This document shows positions 22,901-34,900 of a stretch of DNA of 64,000 nucleotides, in pieces (the first letter of the stretch is position 1; each line of letters starts with the position of its first letter). A program made the position numbers and the translations under genes. The notes beneath the pieces were generated by a model. The model was not told where the DNA came from. It saw only the letters and a list, made by a program, of their open reading frames with translations, and did no database searches. The DNA is from Aldrovandia affinis (Eukaryota > Chordata > Actinopteri > Notacanthiformes > Halosauridae): assembly GCA_029706075.1 (NCBI GenBank), contig JAINUG010000014.1, positions 8,063,157 to 8,127,156 of the forward strand, in the 5' to 3' direction.

Positions 22901-25900
22901 GGGGGAGCCAGAGCTTAGGCCTGGTGTGCGGAAGGGTTTCCATCCCATAGTTCAGAGTAGCATAAAAGACACGAGCCAGGTAATAGCACAACCAGCACTC
23001 TCTCTCACCTTCTCAATGTTGAGATCTTTCATCTGCAGGACCAGGTCGTCCACGGGCCGTCGTGTAATCTCTGCCTCAGAAAACTCACTGAAATCCCCAA
23101 ACACTGCAGAGGAATAGAGCCTGAGACACACACACACACGCACACATAAACACACGCGCGCACACAATGAGGAAATCCTTATTTGTAATACCAAGGCCTA
23201 CTTTTTTGGGCCACACCGAAAAGCAGGCGCCCTTGAGACCCCTCACCTGTAGCAGTGGCCCGGCTCTGTGCGGCCTGCTCGCCCTGCTCTCTGATTGGCA
23301 GAGGCCTGGGAAGTCCAGGTGACTTTAAAGGAGGAGACTCCTGTGACGCGGTCGTAGAAGCGCTTCTTGATGCGTCCGCAGTCCACCACGTACTTCACGC
23401 CCGGGATGGTCAGCGACGTTTCCGCCACATTGGTGGCCACCACACACAGTCGGGTGCCGGTAGGGGGAGGATGGAACACCTGCGCACACAGTCTCCATCA
23501 CTAGGGCCTTCATTCCACTTCTGCCCCATCTAATCATCACCAGATTACACTGCGTGCATTCTTTCTTAGAGCAAACAGCTTTCTGAACTGGAGAATCACA
23601 GAAGTCAAGGATGGAATGAGCAAAGCCACACTTACCTTGGCCTGCTGCTCCGGAGCCAGGAGAGAGTAGAGAGGAAGGACGTAGAGGGGAAGTGAAGGAT
23701 CGGTCTTCTCTTCTGAGCACGCGGCAGCAGACACACGAGGGAAAGGACAAACAACGGTCACTGGGTTCAAACTGAGGCTCTGGTACCTAACATAGTAATC
23801 AAACCAATTAATCAACAAGTGCTTTCATTAGAGGATGTCTTCCCCAAATAAACAGGGCTTCATAAATAACGCTCCTTAAAAGGCCTTCGACAGTTTGCAT
23901 GTCTGTGCCTCCTGCATGACACCTGGAAGGGGGCTGGGGGATGTTCACGTGAGCTTAAAGATATTCAACAGAGCTGTACAAATCTTTCGTTTGCATGACC
24001 TAACTTTGATTGGCTCAGGTCCAAACACAACAAGTTATATTATAGTGGTTCTCTGTGGCTCAGTTGGTAGAGCACAGTGTTGGCAACGCTTAGGTTGTGG
24101 GTTAAATCCCCACTGGGGCCACATATACTGAAAATGTATACATTCACTACTGTAAGTCCCTTTGGATAAAAGCGTCTGCTAAATGGCGTATATATATATA
24201 TATATATATAGTATTCATAACTATGTTTTAACTGAAGCCTCGCATTTGCGCAAATTGAAAGTGATACCCGTGTGCTTCGACTTCATGCCTGGTACGCAAA
24301 CTGTGCACACGTTGGCAGGTCTGGGCTCGTAACACAAAGGTAGCATGCTGGACCCCCAGGAGGGGGCACTGTCGTTGTGCCCCTGAGTAAGGTAATTAAC
24401 CTGAGTTGCTGCAGTAAAATATCCAGATGTATGAATTAATTGCATGTAAAGAAATGGAAAACTGTGTAAAAAAGATAAGAGCGTCTGCAAAATGGCTGTA
24501 AATGCCAAAAAAAAGAAAGAAAAAAAAAGAATTAACGAATGAACGAACAAACTAATAATCAGGTGATTTGAGTTACTTCCTCAGGACGATGCTATAGAAC
24601 ACCCCTGGCAAACAAAAAGATCTACAAGGGATCTTTTGTTCCTAGTGCAATTAACTTTATTAACAAGCTGCACTAATCTTCTGCTGCTCTGTGATTGGTG
24701 ACTGATGTATGCTGTATACTGCTGTATTGATAGTTGCACATTGATGTGATGTTGTGTTTATTGATGTGACGTGATGTGATCTGTTTTACTGATGGGATGT
24801 ACATTGATGTGATGTGAGACCAAATATTATTTGGAAAATAAAGTTGTAATTAAATTGAATTGATTGAGGTTGGATTTCAGCGTTTCAGCTCCTGCTTAAA
24901 CTGTAACGGCAGTATTTCACCTGTAAAGGTGTCTCACCTGAGTCCCCCGGGTCGTCTCCGAACTCCAGGTCCAGGTCCGAGCCTTCCTCCTCTTCATCGT
25001 CAATCCCGGCCAGGCGATCCTCATCACCCTCGTCCACGGGCAGCGCAGAGTAGTTGTCCAGGTCGATGCGGGGCAAGGACTGGGGCAGACAAAGTAGAGG
25101 GGTCCATTCAACAACCATTGTGTATTTTATTTTTTATTTTTTAATACCTGTTTTTATTTCTATACTTTCTACATTTAATTCCCAATTTCAGTTTAATTCC
25201 AGTTAGGTTTTAGGCCTCATTCATTTCTATCTCAGTTTTTTTTGCAGGATATTTTACTGAAGCAGTTCAGGTTAAGTACCTTGCCCAAGGGTACAACGGC
25301 AGTGCTCCATCTGGGAATCAAACCTGCAATATTTATGTTACAAGCCCAGTTCCCCTAAACGTTATACTACACTGCCACCCATGCTGGCTAGCTAACTTAG
25401 CAATACGCTAAAGGGCTGACACTGAGACAGCCATCCAGGCCAGCAGTTTAAAACACATCCAGCAAGGGGGTCTTGGGTGGCATAACGGTCAAAGCATTCG
25501 CTCCCGAATGCAAGTTGCCCACTGCAGCAGCGGTTGGAAATCCGGCTGCGCCAGCCTGGTTCTGGCCGAGAGCCCTGTCGTGGGGCCGGTGATTGGCAGA
25601 CCGCCCCAGAGGGAGGGGGAAGGGTGAGCCGGCACGGACGCGAAAGGCATCCCTGTACAGGAAAAACAGGCTTGACTCTGAGGACGAGGGGGAGGATCGT
25701 GGGGGAGGGTAAAATAAAGGGTGTAATTGGCTACCAAAATTGGGAGAAAAATGGGGGAAAAAATCTGAAACAACTTTTAATAAAAGACATCCAGTCAATG
25801 AGCACACACCACGGTCTTCTTCTGCTTGGCCTTCTTGAACTGCCGCGTCTTCTCCGATGTGTCCGGCTCCTCTTCCTCCTCTGAAGAGAAAATGCAACAC

Positions 25901-28900
25901 AAGGTGTCTGAGAAAGAATTTCACATTCTCGTGCAAAAAAGGCAGACTAAGTGGGGCCATCATTGGCGGGTTTACTGCTCTGTGAGTGAAGCCAGGGCAC
26001 TTGGGGTATGTAGCTGTGGTGAGCCGGTGCCACACCCCACAACTTCAGGGGTCTACCTATGAGCTGGAAATTATGGATCATGGAGAAAATAATTATGGCC
26101 CGCCAGATTAAAGTGGGGTCAACCACGCCCACTTGGAAGATCTGGTTCCAGCTCATACCTCGGCTGCGTGTATCATTTGCATATTTGGAGAGAGACTAGC
26201 TTAGTTTGGTATCATTTTCTAACATTTCATTTCTTTGTTCTCTTTGATTGTTACATGTCAATTTTATGTCTAGGATTTTGTATTTGTTAAAGTAGCTGAA
26301 ACTACGTCTGTAGATTGGACTGAATGTTGAATATTTTGTCGAACTGTTGTAACTGAATAAACCAGCTGTTCATTTTAATTGCTATCAATTAATTTGTTAT
26401 TTAATTGATAATTAGTATCCTGTGTAGTAATGACTATATTAAATCAAATATTTATTTATTTATTTATCAATTTTTCAGATTTTACCCCGTTTTTCTCCCA
26501 AATTGGTAGCCAATTACTCCCGCTGTGCTTAATTCAATCTCCTCCCTCGTAGTTCGCTACCGTAGCCCTGTGACCGGCAGTGACAAGTGCCCCCTCCGAG
26601 ACAGCACTTTCTTACTTACTGTCGACTGTAATTCCGGCACCCCAGAACCACTCCTGTGTGCAACGAACTGTGTTGGCCTCCCTTCCCCCTCCCTGGGGCG
26701 GACAGCCAATTGCCGCCCCGGGGGCACTCCCGGCCAGAGCCGCCTCTAGCGCGACGGGGAATCGAACCCCGGTCGCCGTGGCCAGCATCAGACGTTGAAA
26801 CCACTAGACCATGCGGGAGGCATCTAAATCAAATATATTTTACATGTCGGATAAGTGAGGGGTTTTAACACGTAATACCACTTGTGTTCAGTATTCAGAG
26901 TGCTGAACTTTAAACAAGGGCATTTGACTGTTAAGGCTACTGGATTCAGGGAATAGACCATTTTTATTCTAACTTCACTGTTCCGACAATATTTAACAAC
27001 TAATTTAACACAAATGTTCACAAAACATTTTAAAAGAGTTGTGATGCTTGAAAACAAGGAGGTTCAGACGCCCTCAGATCCACCCCATTCATTTAGTATC
27101 ACTCACATTTACAACAGTACATTAAATTACGCATGAATGCTGCCCATTGTGACCAGGGTTCGATTCCACCGGTTGCGCCGGCTCAGCTCTGGCCGGGAGT
27201 GCCACTAGGGGGTGGCAATTGGTTGTCCGCCCCAGGGAGGGGGAGGGAAGCCGATATGAGCTCGCTGCATACAAGAGTGGCACTGTGTACCGGAGTTACA
27301 TTACATTACAGGCATTTGGCAGACGCTCTTATCCAGAGCGAAGTACAACAAAGTGTTACAGTTGACGGCTTGGTGAGTTCCTGCTCGGAGGAGGTGGTAC
27401 ATCGCCTTTGTCACTGCTGGTCTCAGGACTACGCCAGCGAGCTCTCAATACAAGGGCGATAGTTCACATGAAAAGAGGATATAACTGGCTACAAAAATGA
27501 AGGGAAATCTAAAACGAAAACTTAAAAAACAAAAACAATAATAAACTAAGAGAGGTCACTGAAATCATGGAAATTCTAAACCCAAGCATAAAAATGGGGA
27601 AAAGCAGACTTGTGTCCACTGCAGGTCCACACAGCAGGGGCCAAGCTCACCTGTCACTGCACGGCGGGGGCGGAAGGGGAAGGCCTTTCTCAGCCTCCTG
27701 CACACAGAATGCACCTCCGCTTGACCTGTGAGGAAAACTAAAATACCGCCTAAAAGACAGACAAACACAAACGCTCATTCAACAGGAAGAAAGGAAACAA
27801 TAAAAATACAGGGCATAATACAAATGAGATTACATGCAAATGAATACATTATCTTACATTACAGCAGACACCTTTATCTAGAGTGACTTACAGTTTATAT
27901 TCTTTTACATACAATCCATTTATATAGCTGGATATTTTACTGAAGCAGTTCAGGTTGAGCACCTTTGCTCAAGGGTACAACGGCAGTGCCCCACCTGGGA
28001 ATCGAACCTGCAACCTTTAGCATTACAAGTCCAGCTCCCTAACCATTGTACTACACTGCCGAATCTTCTGCACAGAATGGATATGCAGAGTTATGGAAGT
28101 GTGTGCTGTGTAGCAGCCTACCCACCAGGGGGCAGCATGCGGTGGATCTTGCAGATCTTGTGGAAGGCCTCCCCAGTGTAGTCCTCCATGGGGGTGCGCT
28201 TGTTAAAGTGGACGGTGACAGGGAACTGCCGGGCTTCAACCTGCAGGATGGTACACACGAACACTATCAGCAATGGCTTCCCAGAACACAACATATAACA
28301 TAATGTGCATTTAGCAGACGCTTTTATTCAAAGCGACTTACAATAATGAATGCATGTTTCAGTATACGTGGTCCCAATGAGAATCGAACCCACAACTTAA
28401 GAACTGACAGCACCGTGCTCTACCTACTGAGCCACACAGAACCACGCTCTACCTACTTAGCCACACAGAACCATGCTCTACCTACTGAGCCACACAGAAC
28501 CATGCTCTACCTACTGAGCCACACAGAACCATGCTCTACCTACTGAGCCACACAGAACCATGCAGAACCACTGCAAAAGAGAGATCAGCCAGATGACCTG
28601 GGAATGAACCCTGGTCCCCGCTGGAGGGGGGGGGAGGGGTGCCTTTATATCCGTCCCCTAGCAAGAGCCTGTTCCTGCCTGCACATGCTGGGTGTTGTCT
28701 TAACCCTTTCAGGAGCGGGTCTCATGAGAGATCTACAGTTCTCTGAGGATGCCATTGGCTGCCCTTCATCAATTAAAATCAACTAGAATGTTGTAACATG
28801 TTCGAGAACACACATCACACTGTGACACTAGGCACACAGACAGTCCTTCCCAGCTGGGGTCATAAAGTCACAGTGGTTTACATAGTGACCCGATCCCCCT

Positions 28901-31900
28901 TTGTGCTATAATCCTCGACACACAGAACCTGATTGAACCTGCCATCTACCCACCTGGAAGCGCCACCCCACCCCACTGCTTCCAGCAGCCTTGAAATTAA
29001 TCCAGCTCCTAATTGTTTTCTATATATGGACTCATTGACCGCTGTTTTCTATATATGGACTCATCAGACCCTGGGTTCGGCCAGAGGAGGATGGACTCTC
29101 CCTCTTGAGTCTGAGGGTTCTTCCTATGTGTTCCACTTGGGGAGTTTTTGCTTGCCACTGTTGCCTTAAGGGCTTGCCTTTGTGCAGGTTCAGGCTGGGG
29201 TCTGCTGTAAAGCGTATTGTGATTTATTATTTTTTTTTGTAAAATGCGCTGTCCAAATAAATTTAGATTGAGTGACACAGCAGGGAGCGGCTGGAGAAGA
29301 ATGAAAGAGTTGGAGCGGGCGGAGAAGGAGACCTTGATCACTGGTGGGGAACAGGGAACAGCTTGCGGTTTTCTGTGAAGTCCTCGATACGCAGCGTGGC
29401 AGACATCACCAGCAGCTTCATGGGGCGGCCTTTCTGCAGAGAGGAATCCATGGACATGCGGTCAGAGCAGTCGCTCAACTCCAGACACACGTCAGAAACT
29501 GAAACGGTAGGCCTCCCGGGTGGTCTAGCGGTTACAACATTCGACACTGGCCACTGCAACCAGGGTTCGATTCCACCGGCCGCGCCAGAGTCAGCTCTGG
29601 TCAGGAGTGCCACTAGGGGGCGGCAATTGGCTGTCCGCCCCAGGGAGGGGGGGAGGGAAGCCGACATGAGATCGCTGCATATAGGAGCGGTCCTGTGTAC
29701 CGGAGTTACAGTTGACGGCTTGGCGAGTTACTTGGCTACTAAATTGGGGGAAAATGGGATAAAATCAGAAACAAAAAAATCTAGAAATGGAAAGGGTGAA
29801 ATGCGTGAAATGCGTGCTCTCGTGGGACCTGTGTTCTTCGTGCCATTATGGCGACCGTCCTCACCTTTTTGCGGAGCGGTGCGATTCGGGACAGGAGGCC
29901 GATCAGAATGTCTGTGTACACGCTACGCTCATGGGCCTCGTCGATGATGATGGCACTGTACTTCTGCAGAAGAAAGTCCTGAGAGGGGCAGACAATGGAC
30001 AGGCGAAATCAGGCACAGCCAGGAATCCGCAACTCCACAATTTACAATTTTACAGTTTAGTTATTTGGGAGATACTGTTATCCAAAGAAACTTACAATAG
30101 TGCATTAATATGGCTAGAGTTCATGGCTAGAGCTATCAAACAGTAAGTTACAGTCTAATCATTGACATTGCCAACGTTCATGATGCAAAACCCGTCATAC
30201 AAAGGGAAGAGAAAGGTTTACAATGACAGCCCCACCGAACCATGGTGATATCCCACCAAACCATGGTGATAATCCAAGTGAAACATGGTGATAATCCCAG
30301 TGAAACATGGTGATAATCCCAGTGAAACATGGTGATAATCCCAGTGAAACATGGTGATAATCCCAGGAAAAGCACGGCAGGAGTTACCTTTTGAACCTCC
30401 TTCAGCAGCACGCCGTCCGTCATGAACTTGATCTTGGTGTCACTCGTGACGTTCCCCTCGTATCTGATTTGGTAGGACACCACCCTGGGAGACGGAGGAG
30501 AACAGAGTTTAATCCACTGTCCTAACTCTTTTGCATTGGATGGAAATGTATAAACAATACAGGTATGCACACACAACCGCTTTCGCTTCTCGGCGAGGTT
30601 GTGCCTGCTCTCCCTCCCCCCCCCTCCCCTAGGGGGACAGCCAATTGCCACCCCCGAACAGGGCTCCTGGCCAGAGCCGGGCTAGCGGGTTCACACCCCG
30701 GCTGCAGTGGGCAACCTATACTTCCCACCAGGGCCGGTACAGCTGGGTTTCGAATCGTGACTGTGATAGGCAGCTCACAGTCGTAAAGGACCAGCAAATA
30801 CGGGTGCATTAGACCGTTACGCTATCAGAGGCCCCCATTTATAATATTCTAATATGCGTGTGGCATGGTTCCTTATTTCCATGTCTTCAGGGAGGTAAAC
30901 TTGTTGTAAGGGGATAATTAATACCAGGCTGGGTTCAGAGCTTATAAAGTTACACCCTAAATTTGACCCGACCCCCCCCCATTTGCAGGCCTACCGTGTG
31001 GACAGGTTCATCTCCTTGGCCACCCTGTGGGACATGCTGACGGCAGCCACTCTCCTTGGCTCAGTGATGCCAATGATCCCGTTTCCACTGAACAGACCCA
31101 GTGCCACGGACAGGACCGGACGGAGAAGCACAAACAATACAGAGCGTCTCTTCAGAGAGAGTCTGACACATTCAGGCTAAACGCAGCAATATTCAGCTGT
31201 ACCAACTGATTGTAAACTGTCGCTCCGGATGATTTGCGTTTCTGTTAAATGCATAAAATGTAAATGAAATGAAATTGACTTTCTTCAGTAAATATGCAGC
31301 TGTATAAATGGATTGTTTGTAAAGAAATGTAAATGTAGTGCTCTCAGATGTCACAGCCAGATGTGATACTGAGGTTCTGCAACCCACCAGTGTGATGGAC
31401 TGGTACTCCATAATGGCCGTGATGGCTCGTACCGTGAGCCAGCATGGGTTACCTGGCATAGCCGGCCTCGTAGAGGAACTGTGGGACCTGCGTGGTCTTG
31501 CCGCTGCCCGTTTCCCCGCACAGCACGATGCAGGTGTTCTCTCTCACCGCCTCCATGATCACCTGCTCTTCCGCCAGCACCGGCAGCTTCAGCCGAGCTT
31601 CCTGGAATGCACACGGACAGCGTCACGCGCTCATGCCCCCACTCCCGACTCTGTCATTGGTGCACACACCCTGGGCCCCAAAGGCTTAGAGGTCACGTCG
31701 AGAAGCGTCATGGCCGGACGCAGCCGTTATGGGAGTCGGTCAATTAGCTAAAATCATCCGACTCATTCGACTCATGGGCAATCAATCGGCGCATCCCGAC
31801 CCCGCCAAGCCGAGTCCTCGGTGAAGAGGGAAACAAATATTTTCTTTTCTTTTTTAAAATTAAAATCAGTGATCAGTATCGGCCATAAAAATCCAGGTCA

Positions 31901-34900
31901 GTGTACCCTAGGCAGTCAACACTGGAGGAAAGGGCAACTCCCAACGGGGAGGAAGATTCTGACGAGCATTCTAGGACAGGCAGACATTTCAGAAAGGACA
32001 TCCTTATTTGAGTAAATAAATAACTGCAAAAAAAGAAACAAAGACCATGACTACACTGTGAACAACACCTCTGGTCCGGTCACAATTCTCCTCTTGTAAC
32101 GTTGCACAAAGCAACAAACCCATTTGGGTGATTCTCTTCAGTAATGACTGACTAATTGACAGTGCTGAAATGAGCTGAAAGGGTTTAATGGCATGTTTAG
32201 CAACTCCCCTGAGCCAGACCGCACACGATGGGGTAGGCCAGAGTTGCTCAAATCACAGTCCTCGTGGGCTGAGTACTGCTGTTTTTCCACACTCCCTTTA
32301 CCTGGGAGTCAGGTGTGAAGACACCCTGGCCAATCTGTTGCATTAAATTGTTCAATTACCTCTCTGAGAGAAAAGAAAACCAGAACTTAAGCTTGATTCG
32401 TGGGCCAGATTTGAGTAACCCTGGGGTATTCTCAAGACCAGGGCGATTCAGTTCCAGGCCTCGAGGGCCACAGTGTATTTGCTCCAACCACGCACAACAC
32501 CACTTGATTTAATTAATGAGCTCACCTCCTGGACCAAGAAGGTAAACTAGTAAGTGAAATCAGGTGGTGTTGTGTGTGGTTGGAGCAATTACCTGCAGAC
32601 ACTGCGGCCCTCGAGGTCTGGAACTGAATCGCCCTGGTCTTGAGAATACCACTGGGTGACAATTCCGGCACTCACCTGGCTCTGGGGCACTCACCTGGAT
32701 CTCAGGCCGCCTCCCCACAGGTATGAAGATTGCAGGCTCTGATGGCTCCTTTTTCAAGGCCTGAGGTGGAGAGGCCTTCTTTGTGGTCGCCTGCTCCTTG
32801 ATTGGCACAGCCACATTCTCCACGGAGGGTCCAGCCGGCTCCTCTGGCGGAGGGGCTTCCGTGCCTTCCATCTCTCCGCCCTCCTGTTCCTCTTCATCCG
32901 AGGAGGAATCGAGGACGTCGCTCTCCTCGGGGGCCTTCTCCTCCTCCTCTTCCTCCTCTTTCCACCTCTTCCTCTTGCGGTTGGCCCCGCTCAGACTGCT
33001 GATCTTCCCAGGGCCGGACGCCCCTTCCTCCATCTCATCCAAGTTCCTAAAGACAAAGAGAGCCGTGTTTGACACAACTGAACTCTTAATACTGTATCAC
33101 TTTTTATCTTTTTTTTTCTGGTCATGCTTTTATTCCCAATTTTCTCCATATTTTTAGTTGCCAATTATACCCATGCTCGTATGAGAGGTCGCTGCTGTAG
33201 TCCTGAGAATGGTAGTGAGTGCTGCACCGCCTCCTCTGAGCCCGCACCAGCCACGGTCACCGTAACACACAGGACCACTCATATACGCAGCTAGCTCATA
33301 TCGGCTTCCCTCCCCCCTCCCTGGGGTGGACAGCCAATGTCTGCCCCCTAGTGGAACTTCTGACCAGAGCCAAACTGGTGCGACCCTGGTACATCACTTT
33401 TGACAAATGGCAGATACGTGCAATGGCAGTGCTGTTTGTTTCTGAGTTACTTTCCATCACAAATAGAAACATCTGCTCTCCTGATTTTGTTTGTCCATTT
33501 TAGCTATTATGGATACTCCCCTTCTTGACAGAAGGCCAAGCTCTAAAGAGATCAACAAAACAAAACCGGCCCTCAGAAGCAAAGATTAAGGGCCACTGCC
33601 ACACTGTGTAATGTTCAAATTGGAAGTTCTTAGTGTGCATTACTAAAGATGCAGGTGTCACTGAAGATAACCATGGCCAATGCATTAACAGGGATTTGTT
33701 GAGCAGATGGTATTGTTTTTTTAAATGCATTAGATTTTTTCCAATTTTTCTCACAATTTAGTGCCCATTATACCCTCTATTTATTTCGATTTACCCTGCC
33801 CACACAAGTTCGCCGCTTCTCTCCACGAGGCAAGCTAATTCTCTGAGGGCAGTGAATTCCGCTTCCATCGAGACGGAATTCACCCACCCACTCTCTGGAG
33901 CCACCCTTACGTGGTTCTCAACAAGTTCATCCCAGCTCACCCTCCACCTGGGGCGGACAGCCAAACACTACGGCTGGTCTGGTACAGTCAGGTTTCGAAC
34001 CACGACCGTGATAGGCAGCTCACACTCTTAAAGGACCAGCCAATCCGGTGTGCGTTAGACCGCTACGCTATCGGAGGCCCCCTGAGCAGATGGTATTTGA
34101 GAGCTTTAGGGAAGAAGCCATACTTTTTGCTCTGGTAGAGTTTGTCCCCGGTGCCCAGTTTAGAGGTGGTGTAGAGCAACTTCATCTCAGAGTCGGGCAG
34201 CTGCACCTCTGCCAGCCTGCTCAGAATGTCTGCTCGCTACGGAGACAAGAGGACAGAGACGGTGACCAGGCATGCTCGAAATTCAACAGTAAGACAAGCA
34301 GAGGCATTTCAGAAAAGGAGTCAGAACACATTGCCAGTGTACAAACATTCTGCCCAAATAAACAAAAAATTCTGTAAAACAACCAATTCAAACAAGGAAA
34401 ACGTACAATCTAAGACCTCTGGATGTGTCCGTGAGCTCGTCCATATGATTGGTGGACAGTTTGGGTGTGATGAAGTGTGTTTTTACCTGGGCTTTCTTCT
34501 CCTTCTGCTCCAGAACGTTCTGTAGGTGCTTCTTCTGTTTCTTGGTCAGGGGCGGCTTCTTTGGCACACGTTTCTCGATGCCTTTCTTCTTCTTTGTTTT
34601 CGTGGCTGGGAGCACCAGCGCGTTGCTCTCATCCACCCCCTTCAAAGTGTCGCCATCTAAGTGTCAAAGTGAAAGGGGAAAAAATATATATAATGTATGC
34701 CATTTAGCAGATGCTTTTATCCAAAGCAACTTACGGTAGTGAATGCATACATTTTTCAGTATATATGTGGTCCCAATGGGAATTGAACCCACAACCTAAG
34801 TGTTATTAACGCCATGCTCTACCTACTGAGCCACACAGAACCACAAAAAAACTATGCTGACTGCACTCTTATATCCCACTATTAACTGGAATGTACAAGA

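Noticed and set aside
24047..24120. tRNA-like sequence with A and B boxes
   Set aside because: It is the head of a type A SINE: many copies in the window share the same body and tail, and it lacks a pairing acceptor stem.
25448..26035. 195-codon minus-strand open frame
   Set aside because: It runs through a type D SINE and dhx37 exon 12 in the wrong frame. Only the exon 12 segment in another frame is coding.
26750..26822. tRNA-Glu-like gene on the minus strand
   Set aside because: It continues into a SINE body and A-rich tail, and the acceptor ends do not pair. It is the SINE type D head.
30178..30651. 157-codon minus-strand frame with repeated [16 protein letters not shown] units
   Set aside because: The repeated part is the 22-bp minisatellite translated. 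Only 30388-30484 (dhx37 exon 7) is coding.
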